Made by a program: the position numbers and the translations under genes
Shown: piece after piece, positions 16,133 to 24,382 of the stretch
Layout of the letters: every line of letters starts with the position of its first letter
Numbering within the stretch: the stretch's first letter is position 1
Assembly: GCF_003932505.1 (NCBI RefSeq)
Contig: NZ_QZMU01000001.1
Location: 1,860,001-1,924,000, forward strand
Length of the DNA: 64,000 nucleotides
Source of the DNA: Thiohalobacter thiocyanaticus
Lineage (GTDB): Bacteria > Pseudomonadota > Gammaproteobacteria > Thiohalobacterales > Thiohalobacteraceae
Reading direction: 5' to 3'
Notes under the pieces: generated by a model
What the model was told of the DNA's origin: nothing
Database searches by the model: none
The model's input: the letters and a program-made list of their open reading frames with translations, nothing else

Positions 16133-16185
16133 GAGCCCCGGCTTCCGCGGTCATCAGAGGTGTTGCGTCTGGCGCCTAACCTGCC

Positions 16186-16671
16186 TCAGTTCAATGACGA
16201 AATATGCTCAACCGCCTTGTCCTGGATCTGGATGAGTTGATCGATCATTTCATTTTCATTGCGCAGATCGCCAAGCGCCTCGATCAACCCGGCCTGGATG
16301 GTCTTGAACAGTTTGATCGCATCGGACTTATCAATCTCGCCGTCGCTCAGTTTGCATATCCAGACATCGGCGCCAGCGGCGGAGATTTCCATCATCCTGT
16401 CGAACGTCAGGTCTTCATTATCAAAATACTTTCTGATCAGCCTGTCACCGCCCTGCAGCATGAACGCCAAGGTTGAAAGTGCTTCATTGACCTCGCCGCC
16501 GGTATCCTCCGCCGCTGAATCGTAGATCGGCCCGATGGATTCCAGCAAGTCCGCCCATTCGCTGTTGGCCTTCCCGCTTACCATGATTGCGGCCATGGGG
16601 GTTGTAACCAGCAGTTTATAGCTGGGGGCGTGCATTTTTTCCGGATTTATTTCAATGTCATTCTCTTCCAT
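16186..16671 (-). CDS. Hypothetical acidic protein, 161 aa
   Basis: Not recognised. A soluble, acidic and probably all-helical protein of 161 residues with no signal peptide or membrane segment. It is rich in Glu, Asp, Ile and Leu, with repeated amphipathic stretches (WADLLESIGPIYDSAAED, DAIKLFKTIQAGLIEALGDL). The ATG at 16671 is the first in the frame and the protein composition is credible for a real gene. It is isolated: the GNAT gene lies downstream and a 429-base palindrome-bearing gap upstream. Confidence 0.65.
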   Translation of the reverse strand: MEENDIEINPEKMHAPSYKLLVTTPMAAIMVSGKANSEWADLLESIGPIYDSAAEDTGGEVNEALSTLAFMLQGGDRLIRKYFDNEDLTFDRMMEISAAGADVWICKLSDGEIDKSDAIKLFKTIQAGLIEALGDLRNENEMIDQLIQIQDKAVEHISSLN

Positions 16672-16729
16672 GTCGTCCTGCTTTTGTCGTCTGACGCGTA
16701 AGGCCAGTCACGGGCCTGGTCGAATAAAG

Positions 16730-16774
16730 GTCGGTGACAACTAATAATAATTTGCATCATTATTTGTCACCGAC
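16730..16774. repeat. GTCGGTG...CACCGAC palindrome, copy 2
   Basis: Perfect 11-base arms GTCGGTGACAA (16730-16740) and TTGTCACCGAC (16764-16774). The AT-only centre (AATAATAA ... TTATT) is itself nearly self-complementary, so almost the whole 45 bases can fold. No T-run follows directly. Confidence 0.75.
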
Positions 16775-17026
16775 TCCGTTTGTTCTTCTCCCTTTTTATC
16801 ATATTGTTGCCGGCGTTGCTTGATCCGCTTCCGGCCGCGTCCCCGCGCTGCGTGAACTCAATTCACTACGCGGGCTTAAATCCTGAAAGGGAATGCTGAC
16901 GACCCGGGCCGCCATCAGACAGGCAGTGGCCGATCCGACAGGGCGATGTGCTGCGGCAGAACAGTTTGCTCTGAAGGCAGGGGAGTTATAGAACTCAAGT
17001 ATTAATTAAGGGCTTCGGTCCGGGAA

Positions 17027-17071
17027 GTCGGTGATAAATGTTAATGTAAATAATTATCGGTTGCCACCGAC
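17027..17071. repeat. GTCGGTG...CACCGAC palindrome, copy 3
   Basis: Arms GTCGGTG (17027-17033) and CACCGAC (17065-17071), an AT-rich centre with GATAA/TTATC as a second inner pair, and CCCCGTT after it. The total length of 45 bases equals copy 2. It lies 29 bases beyond the stop of the DUF2141 gene and could also end its transcript. Confidence 0.65.
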
Positions 17072-17100
17072 CCCGTTAGGCACATAAAAACAAAGGTCGC

Positions 17101-17619
17101 TCAGTAATTCAGCCCGATCGTCAGATCCAGGCTTTGCCCATCGTATGAAAAGCTGGCGGCTTCGAACGAAGGTGCGCCCAACAAGGCTTTTGCGTCGTTT
17201 GAAAAACCGTAGCCTTCCCTGGGGATCCCCAGCCAGTTGGTGTTAAGCTTGCCGTCCATGTTTTCATCATGAATGACGGCCAGTGCATACGTACCCGGCG
17301 GGATATCTAAAAAGTCGCAACGCGCCTGCGTATCCCGAACCTTTATAATCATGATATTGGTTGCGAATTGCAGAAACTCGGCAGGAAAGCCCTCTGGCGA
17401 TTCGAAAAGCGCACAGGCTACCGCTCCAATGCTGTTTCTGATGTCCAGAATCCTTACGTGAATTCCAGGGCAGGATGTTTGGGCAAAGGCGATGGCGGGG
17501 AGGTTTGAAAACACCAGCACTGCACATAATGCTGCAGACCGAACTCCCATGGGGGACCGCGTCACCAGATGTCTGGCCAGGGAGGACAACGAGGGCTTCT
17601 GAAGAATTGACTCATCCAT
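17101..17619 (-). CDS. DUF2141 domain-containing secreted protein
   Basis: A 172-residue protein with an N-terminal extension, a signal-peptide-like segment (MGVRSAALCAVLVFSNLPAIAFAQ) and a DUF2141 domain: IHVRILDIRNSIGAVACALF, ARCDFLDIPPGTYALAVIHDENMDGKLNTNWLG as the core, in which PPGTYA and HDENMDGKL are the signature. The domain is a small beta-sandwich of unknown function, usually exported. The start is uncertain: GTG 17631, ATG 17619 and ATG 17550 are all in frame. The last would place the signal peptide at the very N-terminus but has no ribosome-binding site; 17619 is a compromise. It has no co-directional partner; uvrD diverges upstream. Confidence 0.75.
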   Translation of the reverse strand: MDESILQKPSLSSLARHLVTRSPMGVRSAALCAVLVFSNLPAIAFAQTSCPGIHVRILDIRNSIGAVACALFESPEGFPAEFLQFATNIMIIKVRDTQARCDFLDIPPGTYALAVIHDENMDGKLNTNWLGIPREGYGFSNDAKALLGAPSFEAASFSYDGQSLDLTIGLNY

Positions 17620-18073
17620 AATCTGCTTCACAATTCCGGTCTACGTAGACTGGCTGAATCCGCCATTATATTCCTAACGTATGAATATACCGCAGATGCC
17701 GGATATTATTCTGGGCAGAGCGGCGCTACTGGTTGTGTTATTCGAAAGTACCATTAAATCAGGTGCAAAATAGGTTATGTAATGCTATCCCGCCGGGTCG
17801 GCATTTTGTGCGGATTCCGGAGTTATAGCCCACCCGCAGTGTTATTGCTCGAGCTGGATTAGGCCGGTTTTTTCCATCCCTCTGAAATCAGAAACTTATG
17901 CTATCCTCCGAAGCTGGGGTAGATCGCTTGAGCGGCATTTTTCGTTGCTGTATGTTTGACCAGTAGTGATTCTGGTGATTTTGCTGCCACAGTCGTGGCG
18001 TCCGCGCCGGTATCTGCCCGGACGGGCACACCGGCCCCGTCATACCGCCCGCCCGATCTGGTAAAATGCCCGC
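17620..18073. other. Divergent intergenic region upstream of uvrD
   Basis: A 454-base gap between the minus-strand DUF2141 gene and plus-strand uvrD. It holds a LexA-box candidate at 17948-17963; the rest is AT-rich near 17,660-17,800 and shows no convincing ORF. Confidence 0.5.
17948..17963 (+). promoter_or_regulatory. Putative LexA (SOS) box upstream of uvrD
   Basis: CTGTATGTTTGACCAG matches the gammaproteobacterial SOS pattern CTG-N10-CAG and keeps the CTGTAT left half. It overlaps a possible -35 element TTGACC (17956-17961) and ends 110 bases before the uvrD ATG. uvrD is a known SOS gene in E. coli, which supports the call. Confidence 0.55.
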
Positions 18074-20269
18074 ATGGATATTTCCCCGATACTCGACCCC
18101 CTGAACGACGCCCAGCGCGAGGCGGTGACGGCGCCGGCCGGGCATGTGCTGGTGCTGGCCGGGGCCGGCAGCGGCAAGACCCGGGTGCTGGTCCACCGCA
18201 TTGCCTGGCTGATCCAGGTGGAGCGGGTCTCGCCGTTCGGGATCCTGGCGGTGACCTTCACCAACAAGGCGGCGCGGGAGATGCGCGGGCGCATCGAGGA
18301 ACTGCTGGGGGTGCCGGCGCGCGGCATGTGGGTGGGCACCTTCCACGGCCTGGCGCACCGGCTGCTACGCGCCCACTGGCAGGAGGCCGGGCTGCCCGAG
18401 ACCTTCCAGATCATCGACTCCGACGACCAGCTGCGCCTGGTCAAACGGGTGCTGCGCCAGCTGGAGCTGGACGAGGCCCGCTTTCCCCCGAAGCAGCTGC
18501 AGTGGTTCATCAACGGGCGCAAGGACGAGGGCCTGCGCCCGCAGCACGTCGAGCACTACGATGATCCCTTCATCAAGACCCAGATCCGGGTCTATGTGGC
18601 CTACGACGAGCTGTGTCAGCGGCTGGGGCTGGTGGATTTTGCCGAGATCCTGCTGCGCGCCCACGAGCTGTGGCTGAAATACCCCCGGGTGCTGGCGCAT
18701 TACCAGCAGCGCTTCGGCCACATCCTGGTCGACGAGTTCCAGGACACCAACAGCATCCAGTATGCCTGGCTGCGGCTGCTGGCCGGCCAGACCGGGCGGG
18801 TGTTCGCCGTGGGCGATGACGACCAGTCCATCTACGGCTGGCGCGGGGCGCGCATCGAGAACATCCAACGCTTCTCCGAAGACTTCCCCGGCACCCAGCT
18901 GGTACGGCTGGAGCAGAACTACCGCTCCACCGGTACCATCCTGGCCGCCGCCAATGCGCTCATCGCCCACAACGCCGGGCGCATGGGCAAGAACCTCTGG
19001 ACCGAGGGCGAGGACGGCGAGCCGATCGAGCTGTACAACGCCTACAACGAGTACGAGGAGGCACAGTACGTCATCGAGCGCATCGAACAGTTCACCGAGA
19101 CCGGCCAGACGCGCTCGGAGATCGCCATCCTGTACCGCTCCAACGCCCAGTCGCGGGTGTTCGAGGAGCAGCTCATGCAGCGCGCCATACCATACAGGGT
19201 GTACGGGGGGCTGCGCTTCTTCGAGCGCGCGGAGATCAAGGACGCCCTGGGCTACCTGCGCCTGGCCAGCAACCGGGCCGACGACGCTTCCTTCGAGCGC
19301 ATCGTCAACCAGCCGCCGCGCGGCATCGGCGAGCGCACCCTGGGCGCGGTGCGCGAGCAGGCCCGGGCGCTGGACATCTCCCTGTGGGAGTCGGCACGCC
19401 GCATCGTGGCGGAGCAGGCGCTCAATGCCCGGGCAGTGAACGCGCTCAAGGGCTTCATCGAGCTGATCGAGACGGCAGCCGAGAGCATCCTGGAGCTGGA
19501 CCTGCACGAACAGGCCGAGGCCATGATCCAGGCCAGCGGCCTGATCGAGCACTTCAAAAAGGAGAAGGGCGAACGCGGTCAGGCCCGGATCGAGAACCTG
19601 GAGGAACTGGTCAACGCCGCCCGGGTGTTCCAGCCGCCGGAGGAGGCGGAAGAGGATCTGACCGAGGGCGAGCCCGATCCGCTGACCGCCTTCCTCGCCC
19701 ATGCCGCGCTGGAGGCCGGCGAGGGCCAGGCCGACGCCTGGGAGGACTGCGTGCAGCTGATGACCCTGCACTCGGCCAAGGGACTGGAGTTCCCGGTGGT
19801 GTTCATGGCCGGACTGGAGGAGGGCCTGTTCCCGCACCAGATGTCCATCGACGAGCCGGGGCGGCTGGAGGAGGAGCGTCGCCTGTGCTATGTCGGCATG
19901 ACCCGCGCCCGTCAGCGTCTGCATGTGAGCTATGCCGAGCGTCGCCGCCTGCACGGTCAGGACAACTACGCCATCCCCTCGCGCTTTCTGCGCGAGCTGC
20001 CGCAGGGACTGCTGCAGGAGGTACGGCCGCAGCCGACTTATGGTGGTCTGGGCGGCGCGGCGGCGCCGGCGACCGCTTCCGGTCTGTACGCCGACGAGGC
20101 CGCCGACGCCGAGCTGGCCCTGGGCTCGCGGGTGCAGCACCCCAAGTTCGGCGAGGGCGTGGTGCTCAACTACGAGGGCAACGGCCCGCACGCGCGGGTG
20201 CAGGTGAACTTCCAGGAAGCCGGGCCCAAGTGGCTGGTGGTGGCGTATGCGAACCTGGCGCCGGTGTGA
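18074..20269 (+). CDS. uvrD: DNA helicase II UvrD
   Basis: A 731-residue superfamily 1A 3'-5' helicase acting in nucleotide excision repair and methyl-directed mismatch repair. Motifs: Q-motif LNDAQREAV, Walker A AGAGSGKT (about 29-36), Ia VTFTNKAAREM, II VDEFQDTN, III GDDDQSIYGWRGA, IV LEQNYRS, V LMTLHSAKGLEFPVVF, VI EERRLCYVGMTRAR. The C-terminus has the Tudor-like UvrD tail (GSRVQHPKFGEGVVLNYEG) that binds RNA polymerase or UvrB in UvrD and PcrA. UvrD is preferred over Rep because of the length and this tail. The ATG at 18074 is the first good start; the LexA-box candidate upstream suggests SOS induction. Confidence 0.95.
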   Translation: MDISPILDPLNDAQREAVTAPAGHVLVLAGAGSGKTRVLVHRIAWLIQVERVSPFGILAVTFTNKAAREMRGRIEELLGVPARGMWVGTFHGLAHRLLRAHWQEAGLPETFQIIDSDDQLRLVKRVLRQLELDEARFPPKQLQWFINGRKDEGLRPQHVEHYDDPFIKTQIRVYVAYDELCQRLGLVDFAEILLRAHELWLKYPRVLAHYQQRFGHILVDEFQDTNSIQYAWLRLLAGQTGRVFAVGDDDQSIYGWRGARIENIQRFSEDFPGTQLVRLEQNYRSTGTILAAANALIAHNAGRMGKNLWTEGEDGEPIELYNAYNEYEEAQYVIERIEQFTETGQTRSEIAILYRSNAQSRVFEEQLMQRAIPYRVYGGLRFFERAEIKDALGYLRLASNRADDASFERIVNQPPRGIGERTLGAVREQARALDISLWESARRIVAEQALNARAVNALKGFIELIETAAESILELDLHEQAEAMIQASGLIEHFKKEKGERGQARIENLEELVNAARVFQPPEEAEEDLTEGEPDPLTAFLAHAALEAGEGQADAWEDCVQLMTLHSAKGLEFPVVFMAGLEEGLFPHQMSIDEPGRLEEERRLCYVGMTRARQRLHVSYAERRRLHGQDNYAIPSRFLRELPQGLLQEVRPQPTYGGLGGAAAPATASGLYADEAADAELALGSRVQHPKFGEGVVLNYEGNGPHARVQVNFQEAGPKWLVVAYANLAPV

Positions 20270-20278
20270 TTCAAGCGC

Positions 20279-20317
20279 CTCACCCCTGCCCCTCTTCCCG
20301 AGGGGGAGAGGGGTGGA
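20279..20317. terminator. GC-rich hairpin after uvrD
   Basis: CACCCCTGCCCCTCTTCCC and GAGGGGGAGAGGGGTGG form a long C/G stem ten bases after the uvrD stop. No T-run follows. A related C/G-rich imperfect repeat lies after the next gene near 20987-21014, so this may be a repeat rather than a dedicated terminator. Confidence 0.4.
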
Positions 20318-20370
20318 CGTGGGTTGTCTACACTCTTCGGTGAGACCTTAGCCGACCGGACCTGATCCTT

Positions 20371-20967
20371 ATGCGCTATCTGTTTGTATTCCCCCTCCTT
20401 GCGTTGACACTGCCGGCCGCCGCGGCGCGCGACATTGAACTCACCCCCATCGCCGGCTACCGCGGCGGCGGTGGTTTCGAGGACACCGGCAACGGCGACT
20501 CGCTGGATCTGGACGAGTCGGCCAGCTACGGCCTGGTCCTGAACATCGATCACGACGCCAACACCCAGTGGGAGTTCATGTTCAGCCGCCAGAACACCTC
20601 CCTCAAGCCGGGGCCGACCGTCGCGCCGGGCTTCGACCTGGACGTCACGCATTTCTCGGCCGGCGGCATCTATGTCTGGCGGGACGAGAAGGTCGAACCC
20701 TTCATCGGCGCCGGCTTCGGTGTGACCCACATGTCCCCGGACGGGTCGGACTACGACGACGAGACCCGGCTCATGTTCCAGCTGAACGGCGGTTACAAGA
20801 TCTGGCTGACACGGAACGTCGGCCTGCGGCTGGAGCTGCGCGGCTACACCACCTTCATGGATTCGGATGCGGCCGTCTTCTGCGCCGGCGGTGCCTGCGT
20901 GGCGCGGGTGGAGAGCAGCGGGTTCGGGCAGCTGGAGGGAAACGTGGGGTTGTCGGTGCGATTCTAG
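20371..20967 (+). CDS. Outer-membrane beta-barrel protein, 198 aa
   Basis: A 198-residue exported protein. Residues 1-20 are a signal peptide (MRYLFVFPLLALTLPAAAAR). The rest is an eight-strand-type small barrel: alternating hydrophobic and polar strands separated by Gly/Asp turns (IAGYRGGGGFEDT, YGLVLNIDHDANTQWEFMFS, FIGAGFGVTHMSP, LRLELRGYTTFMDS) and the C-terminal strand ending in Phe (VGLSVRF), as required by the Bam machinery. CAGGAC in VFCAGGACVARV gives two Cys that may pair in a loop. It resembles OmpW/opacity-type porins, but the substrate is unknown. Confidence 0.8.
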   Translation: MRYLFVFPLLALTLPAAAARDIELTPIAGYRGGGGFEDTGNGDSLDLDESASYGLVLNIDHDANTQWEFMFSRQNTSLKPGPTVAPGFDLDVTHFSAGGIYVWRDEKVEPFIGAGFGVTHMSPDGSDYDDETRLMFQLNGGYKIWLTRNVGLRLELRGYTTFMDSDAAVFCAGGACVARVESSGFGQLEGNVGLSVRF

Positions 20968-21073
20968 CGGATTCCACAAAAAAAGAACCCCTCATCCAGA
21001 GGGGCAGGGGTGGGGCTGTCTTCCGTGACATATAGCCATCCATGGTTTTATTAGCTGGCGGTGTTGAACACGG

Positions 21074-23950
21074 TCATGTCTTCAACTGAGTCACATTGGT
21101 GTAGACCGGCCGGGTGGCGGCCAGGTTGATCAGTGATTCGTTGGGGCGGCCAATATAGTTGCCCTGGGCGTAGTCCACACCGTACTGCTGCAGCAGTTTC
21201 AGTATGGCCTCCGATTCCACGTATTCGGCGATGGTCGCCTTGCCCAGGGCGTGGGCGACCTGGTTCATCGACTGCACCATGGCCTGATCGACCTCGGCCT
21301 GCGCCATGCCCTGGACGAAGGAGCCGTCGATCTTGAGCTTGTCCACCGGCAGGTGCTTGAGATAGGAGAAGGAGCTGAAGCCGGAGCCGAAGTCGTCCAG
21401 CGCGAACTGACAGCCGATGTTCTTGAGTTCGCCGATGAAGCGCTCGGCCGCGCCCAGGTTGGCGATGGCGGCGGTCTCGGTGATCTCGAAGGTGAGCCAG
21501 CTCGGGTCCAGGCCGGTGTCGGCCAGCTGGGCCTGGATCATGGGCAGCAGGGTGTGGTCCTCGAAGGCCTTGGCAGAGAGGTTGATGGAGAAGCACACTT
21601 CCTTGCCCTGCTCGCGCAGATGGGTGAGCTGGTGGATGGCGCGGGCGACGATCCAGCGGTCCACGGCGTGGATCAGGCCGAAGCGCTCCGCCGCCGGCAT
21701 GAAGCCGCCGGGCAGGATGACATCGCCGTCGTCGCATACCATCCGTACCAGCACTTCATAGTCGGTCACTGCGCCGGTGCGTACGTCGGCGATGGGCTGG
21801 TAGACCAGCTGGAAGCGGTCCTGTTCCAGCATCTCGCGGACCCGAGCGGCCCAGCCCATGTCCTCGGCCATGCCGGCCTTGTCGCGATCGGCCGGATTGT
21901 AGAAGTGCACCCGGTTGCGGCCCTCGGTCTTGGCCATGTTGCAGGCCAGGTCCGCGTGCGACATCACCTCGTCGGCGGAATCCACCGCCCGGTCGATCAC
22001 CGCGCCGCCGATGGAGCAGGTCACGTTGAAGCTCTTGCCGTCGTGGTAGAACTTGTAGGCCTCGAACAGCTGGCGGAAATTCTCGGCCACGCGCGGGGCC
22101 TGCTCGCTGCCGACGTTGTAGACCAGCAGGGTGAACTCGTCGCCGCCGAAGCGCGCCACCAGGTCGCCCTCACGCACATGGCTGGAGAGCAGGCCGCTGA
22201 TCTCGATCAGCAACTGGTCGCCGGCGGCGTGGCCGAGGGTGTCATTGATGTATTTGAACTGGTCCAGGTCGATGTAGAACAGGGCGCACTCTGCGCCGTT
22301 GCGGGCGGCGCGGGCCACGGTGCGTTCCAGCTCCTGCTGGAAGTAGTGACGGTTGAACAGCCCGGTGAGCGAGTCGTGCTCGGCCTGGTAGCTCAATTGC
22401 TGCTGGAAAGCCTTCTGTTCGCTTATGTCGCGCGCCGTGCCGCTGATGTGCATCACCTTGCCCGCGTCATCGAAGTGGGCGCGGGCGTTGAAGCTCAGAT
22501 GATGCTGACGGCCCTCGCGGTCGATGTGCACTGTCTCGTACTGCACCAGCTCCTTGCCGCTCAGGATGGCCTGGAAGGCCTCGCTGTCCATCTCGGCATG
22601 GGTGGCGACCTGGAATTCGCGCAGGTGGCGGCCGGTCATCTCCTGCGGGGTATAACCGTAAATGGACTGACAGGCGCCGTTGAGGTAGGTCCAGCGGCCC
22701 TCGGGGTCCATGCTCCAGACCAGGTCGTGCGCGGTCTCGACCAGGTCGCGGTAGCGCGCCTCGGCGGCGATGAGGTTTTCCTCGGCCCGTTTGCGCTGGG
22801 TGATGTCGGCGACCAGGCAGGTGTACATGCTGCGGTGCGAGATCTCCATGCGGCTCACCCGGATCGAGACCGGCAGCGGTTTGCCGTTGCGGTGCAGTCC
22901 GGTGGTTTCCTCCTCGCTGGGCGTGATCGCGGGGACGGCGTCCGCGCCGGCGATCTCGGGCAGCAGCCAGGCCAGCGGCTTGCCGCGGATCTCCATCGCC
23001 AGGAACCCGAACAGGCGTTCGGCGGCCGGATTGAAGGTGTCGATATTGCCCTGCTCATCGACCACGATGATGCCTTCGGCGGCGGTGTCGACAACGGCGC
23101 GCATATAGGACTCCTGATCGCCGAGCCGGCGAAAGAGTTTGCCCAGGGTTTGCGTGAGGTAACCGATTTCGTCCGTGGATTGCGGCCGCAGTCCTGCCAG
23201 TTCCGCGTGGGTGGAGGCGCCGCTGCGTTGCAGCACCTCCTGCACCGGTTGCAGGGACTGGGACAGGCTGCGGATGGACAGCAGGGTCAGCGCCAGGGTT
23301 GCCGTACCCAGCAGCGCCCAGACCACCAGCAGTTCGGTGTTCAGGCCGCGCATGTCCAGCCAGAAGTACTGGATGATGAGGGCATAGGAGAGCAGCGGCA
23401 CCAGACCGCCGAGCAGCATCAGCTTGGATTTCACACTGACGTGCACCCGGGCGAGCCCCAGCCGGGCGACCAGCAGGCCCAGGCCGTCCAGCGCCATCAG
23501 GTAGCCCGGCATCCCGGCGAGCACGGCCACGCCGAGCTGAATCAGCAGCAGGTGCAGGAAGGTCTCGGGCCGCGCGGCCAGCCCGCCCGGCAGCGAGGCC
23601 AGGAACAGGCTGGGCGTGGCCAGCGCGGTGATCAGGAACAGACCCCAGTACTCGCGCGGAAAGCGTGCCAGCCGACGCTGCAGGTGACCGGCCGAATGAC
23701 CGGCTTCCGACTTGCGCATCCAGGCGAGAAAGGGCTGGAGATAGCGGCTGAAATGCAGGCCGGCGAAGGCCAGCAGTGCCAGCAGCAGGCTCGGGAGCAC
23801 GCCGGCGCTGACCGCGGCGAGGGCCTGATCGGTGGAGAGGAGATTGAACAGATGGCCGAACCCCAGTCCGAACAGCGGGGTGGCGGCGAGTCCCAGGCCG
23901 ATGCCCAGGCCGAAGCGCCGGCGCAGCGCGCTCAGCTCGGCTTCAGTCAC
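21074..23950 (-). CDS. Membrane PAS-PAS-GGDEF-EAL protein (c-di-GMP turnover)
   Basis: A 958-residue signalling protein. Residues about 1-240 hold around six membrane segments, followed by a HAMP-like linker. PAS domains lie near 280-395 and 400-520. The GGDEF domain has an intact active site (ARFGGDEF) and an I-site REGD five residues before it. The EAL domain at the end has EVL in place of EAL (YEVLVRM), but the other catalytic elements remain: SINLSA, EITET, DDFGSGFSS, KIDGSF, QGNYIG. Both diguanylate cyclase and phosphodiesterase activity are therefore possible, with the PAS or membrane part as sensor; the signal is unknown. It diverges from the TRAP gene across a repeat-rich gap. Confidence 0.92.
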   Translation of the reverse strand: MTEAELSALRRRFGLGIGLGLAATPLFGLGFGHLFNLLSTDQALAAVSAGVLPSLLLALLAFAGLHFSRYLQPFLAWMRKSEAGHSAGHLQRRLARFPREYWGLFLITALATPSLFLASLPGGLAARPETFLHLLLIQLGVAVLAGMPGYLMALDGLGLLVARLGLARVHVSVKSKLMLLGGLVPLLSYALIIQYFWLDMRGLNTELLVVWALLGTATLALTLLSIRSLSQSLQPVQEVLQRSGASTHAELAGLRPQSTDEIGYLTQTLGKLFRRLGDQESYMRAVVDTAAEGIIVVDEQGNIDTFNPAAERLFGFLAMEIRGKPLAWLLPEIAGADAVPAITPSEEETTGLHRNGKPLPVSIRVSRMEISHRSMYTCLVADITQRKRAEENLIAAEARYRDLVETAHDLVWSMDPEGRWTYLNGACQSIYGYTPQEMTGRHLREFQVATHAEMDSEAFQAILSGKELVQYETVHIDREGRQHHLSFNARAHFDDAGKVMHISGTARDISEQKAFQQQLSYQAEHDSLTGLFNRHYFQQELERTVARAARNGAECALFYIDLDQFKYINDTLGHAAGDQLLIEISGLLSSHVREGDLVARFGGDEFTLLVYNVGSEQAPRVAENFRQLFEAYKFYHDGKSFNVTCSIGGAVIDRAVDSADEVMSHADLACNMAKTEGRNRVHFYNPADRDKAGMAEDMGWAARVREMLEQDRFQLVYQPIADVRTGAVTDYEVLVRMVCDDGDVILPGGFMPAAERFGLIHAVDRWIVARAIHQLTHLREQGKEVCFSINLSAKAFEDHTLLPMIQAQLADTGLDPSWLTFEITETAAIANLGAAERFIGELKNIGCQFALDDFGSGFSSFSYLKHLPVDKLKIDGSFVQGMAQAEVDQAMVQSMNQVAHALGKATIAEYVESEAILKLLQQYGVDYAQGNYIGRPNESLINLAATRPVYTNVTQLKT

Positions 23951-24382
23951 GATACCTTTTCCTCGAGGCCCGGAGCACTGTGGTAATATTCTTTATATTA
24001 TATAGCATTAAGCAATTTTCTGAATGTTGCTTGAGAGTATAATGTCATAACTTTTCCCGATTGCAAGTGGTTTTTGGAAAGATTAAACCGCCAAGGCGAA
24101 TAAGGTGCGCCAGGATTTTTCTGTCATTGCGGGCGTGTGCGAAGCAGTCTCGTGAGTTTCCTGAGAACTCGAAGAAAAGATTGCCGCAGCGCTACACCCC
24201 AAGGGCACTTTGTCGCTGCGCTCGGGCGCGCGCCTCGCAATGACAGTGGGATTTTACCTGCCCAAAGTCTTTACCTCTGGCGCCTTTGCGGTTTAAGGCT
24301 TTGGATCCGCCTTTGTGCCTTTCACGCCCTTTGTGGTTCAATTCCCCCACTTTCCTGACTTCAGTACACCCCAGGGGGATGC
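23951..24382. other. Gene-free divergent region holding composite repeat
   Basis: A 432-base gap between the GGDEF-EAL gene and the TRAP gene. AT-rich sequence at 23,985-24,060 may hold the GGDEF-EAL promoter; 24,083-24,345 is the nested repeat element described separately. Confidence 0.6.
24083..24295. repeat. Composite nested inverted repeat (type AACCGCCAAGGCG)
   Basis: Outer arms TTAAACCGCCAAGGCG (from 24083) and GGCGCCTTTGCGGTTTA (to 24295) are imperfect inverted copies. An inner pair GTCATTGCG (24123-24131) and CGCAATGAC (24236-24244) flanks about 100 bases. Further copies of CGCC-TTTG words extend to about 24340. The same outer words recur at 50005-50189. Confidence 0.7.

Larger units (their letters stand above)
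16672..17100. other. Gene-free region with two palindromes
   Basis: A 429-base gap between two minus-strand genes. It holds two palindromes of the GTCGGTG...CACCGAC family (16730-16774 and 17027-17071). Apart from those I see no ORF of note or confident promoter. Confidence 0.6.

Noticed and set aside
21251..23986. 911-codon open frame opposite the GGDEF-EAL gene
   Set aside because: Antisense shadow caused by high third-position GC; the opposite strand has full GGDEF and EAL motifs.
24123..24244. Insertion sequence with GTCATTGCG ends
   Set aside because: No transposase frame inside; better described as the inner part of a non-coding composite repeat.
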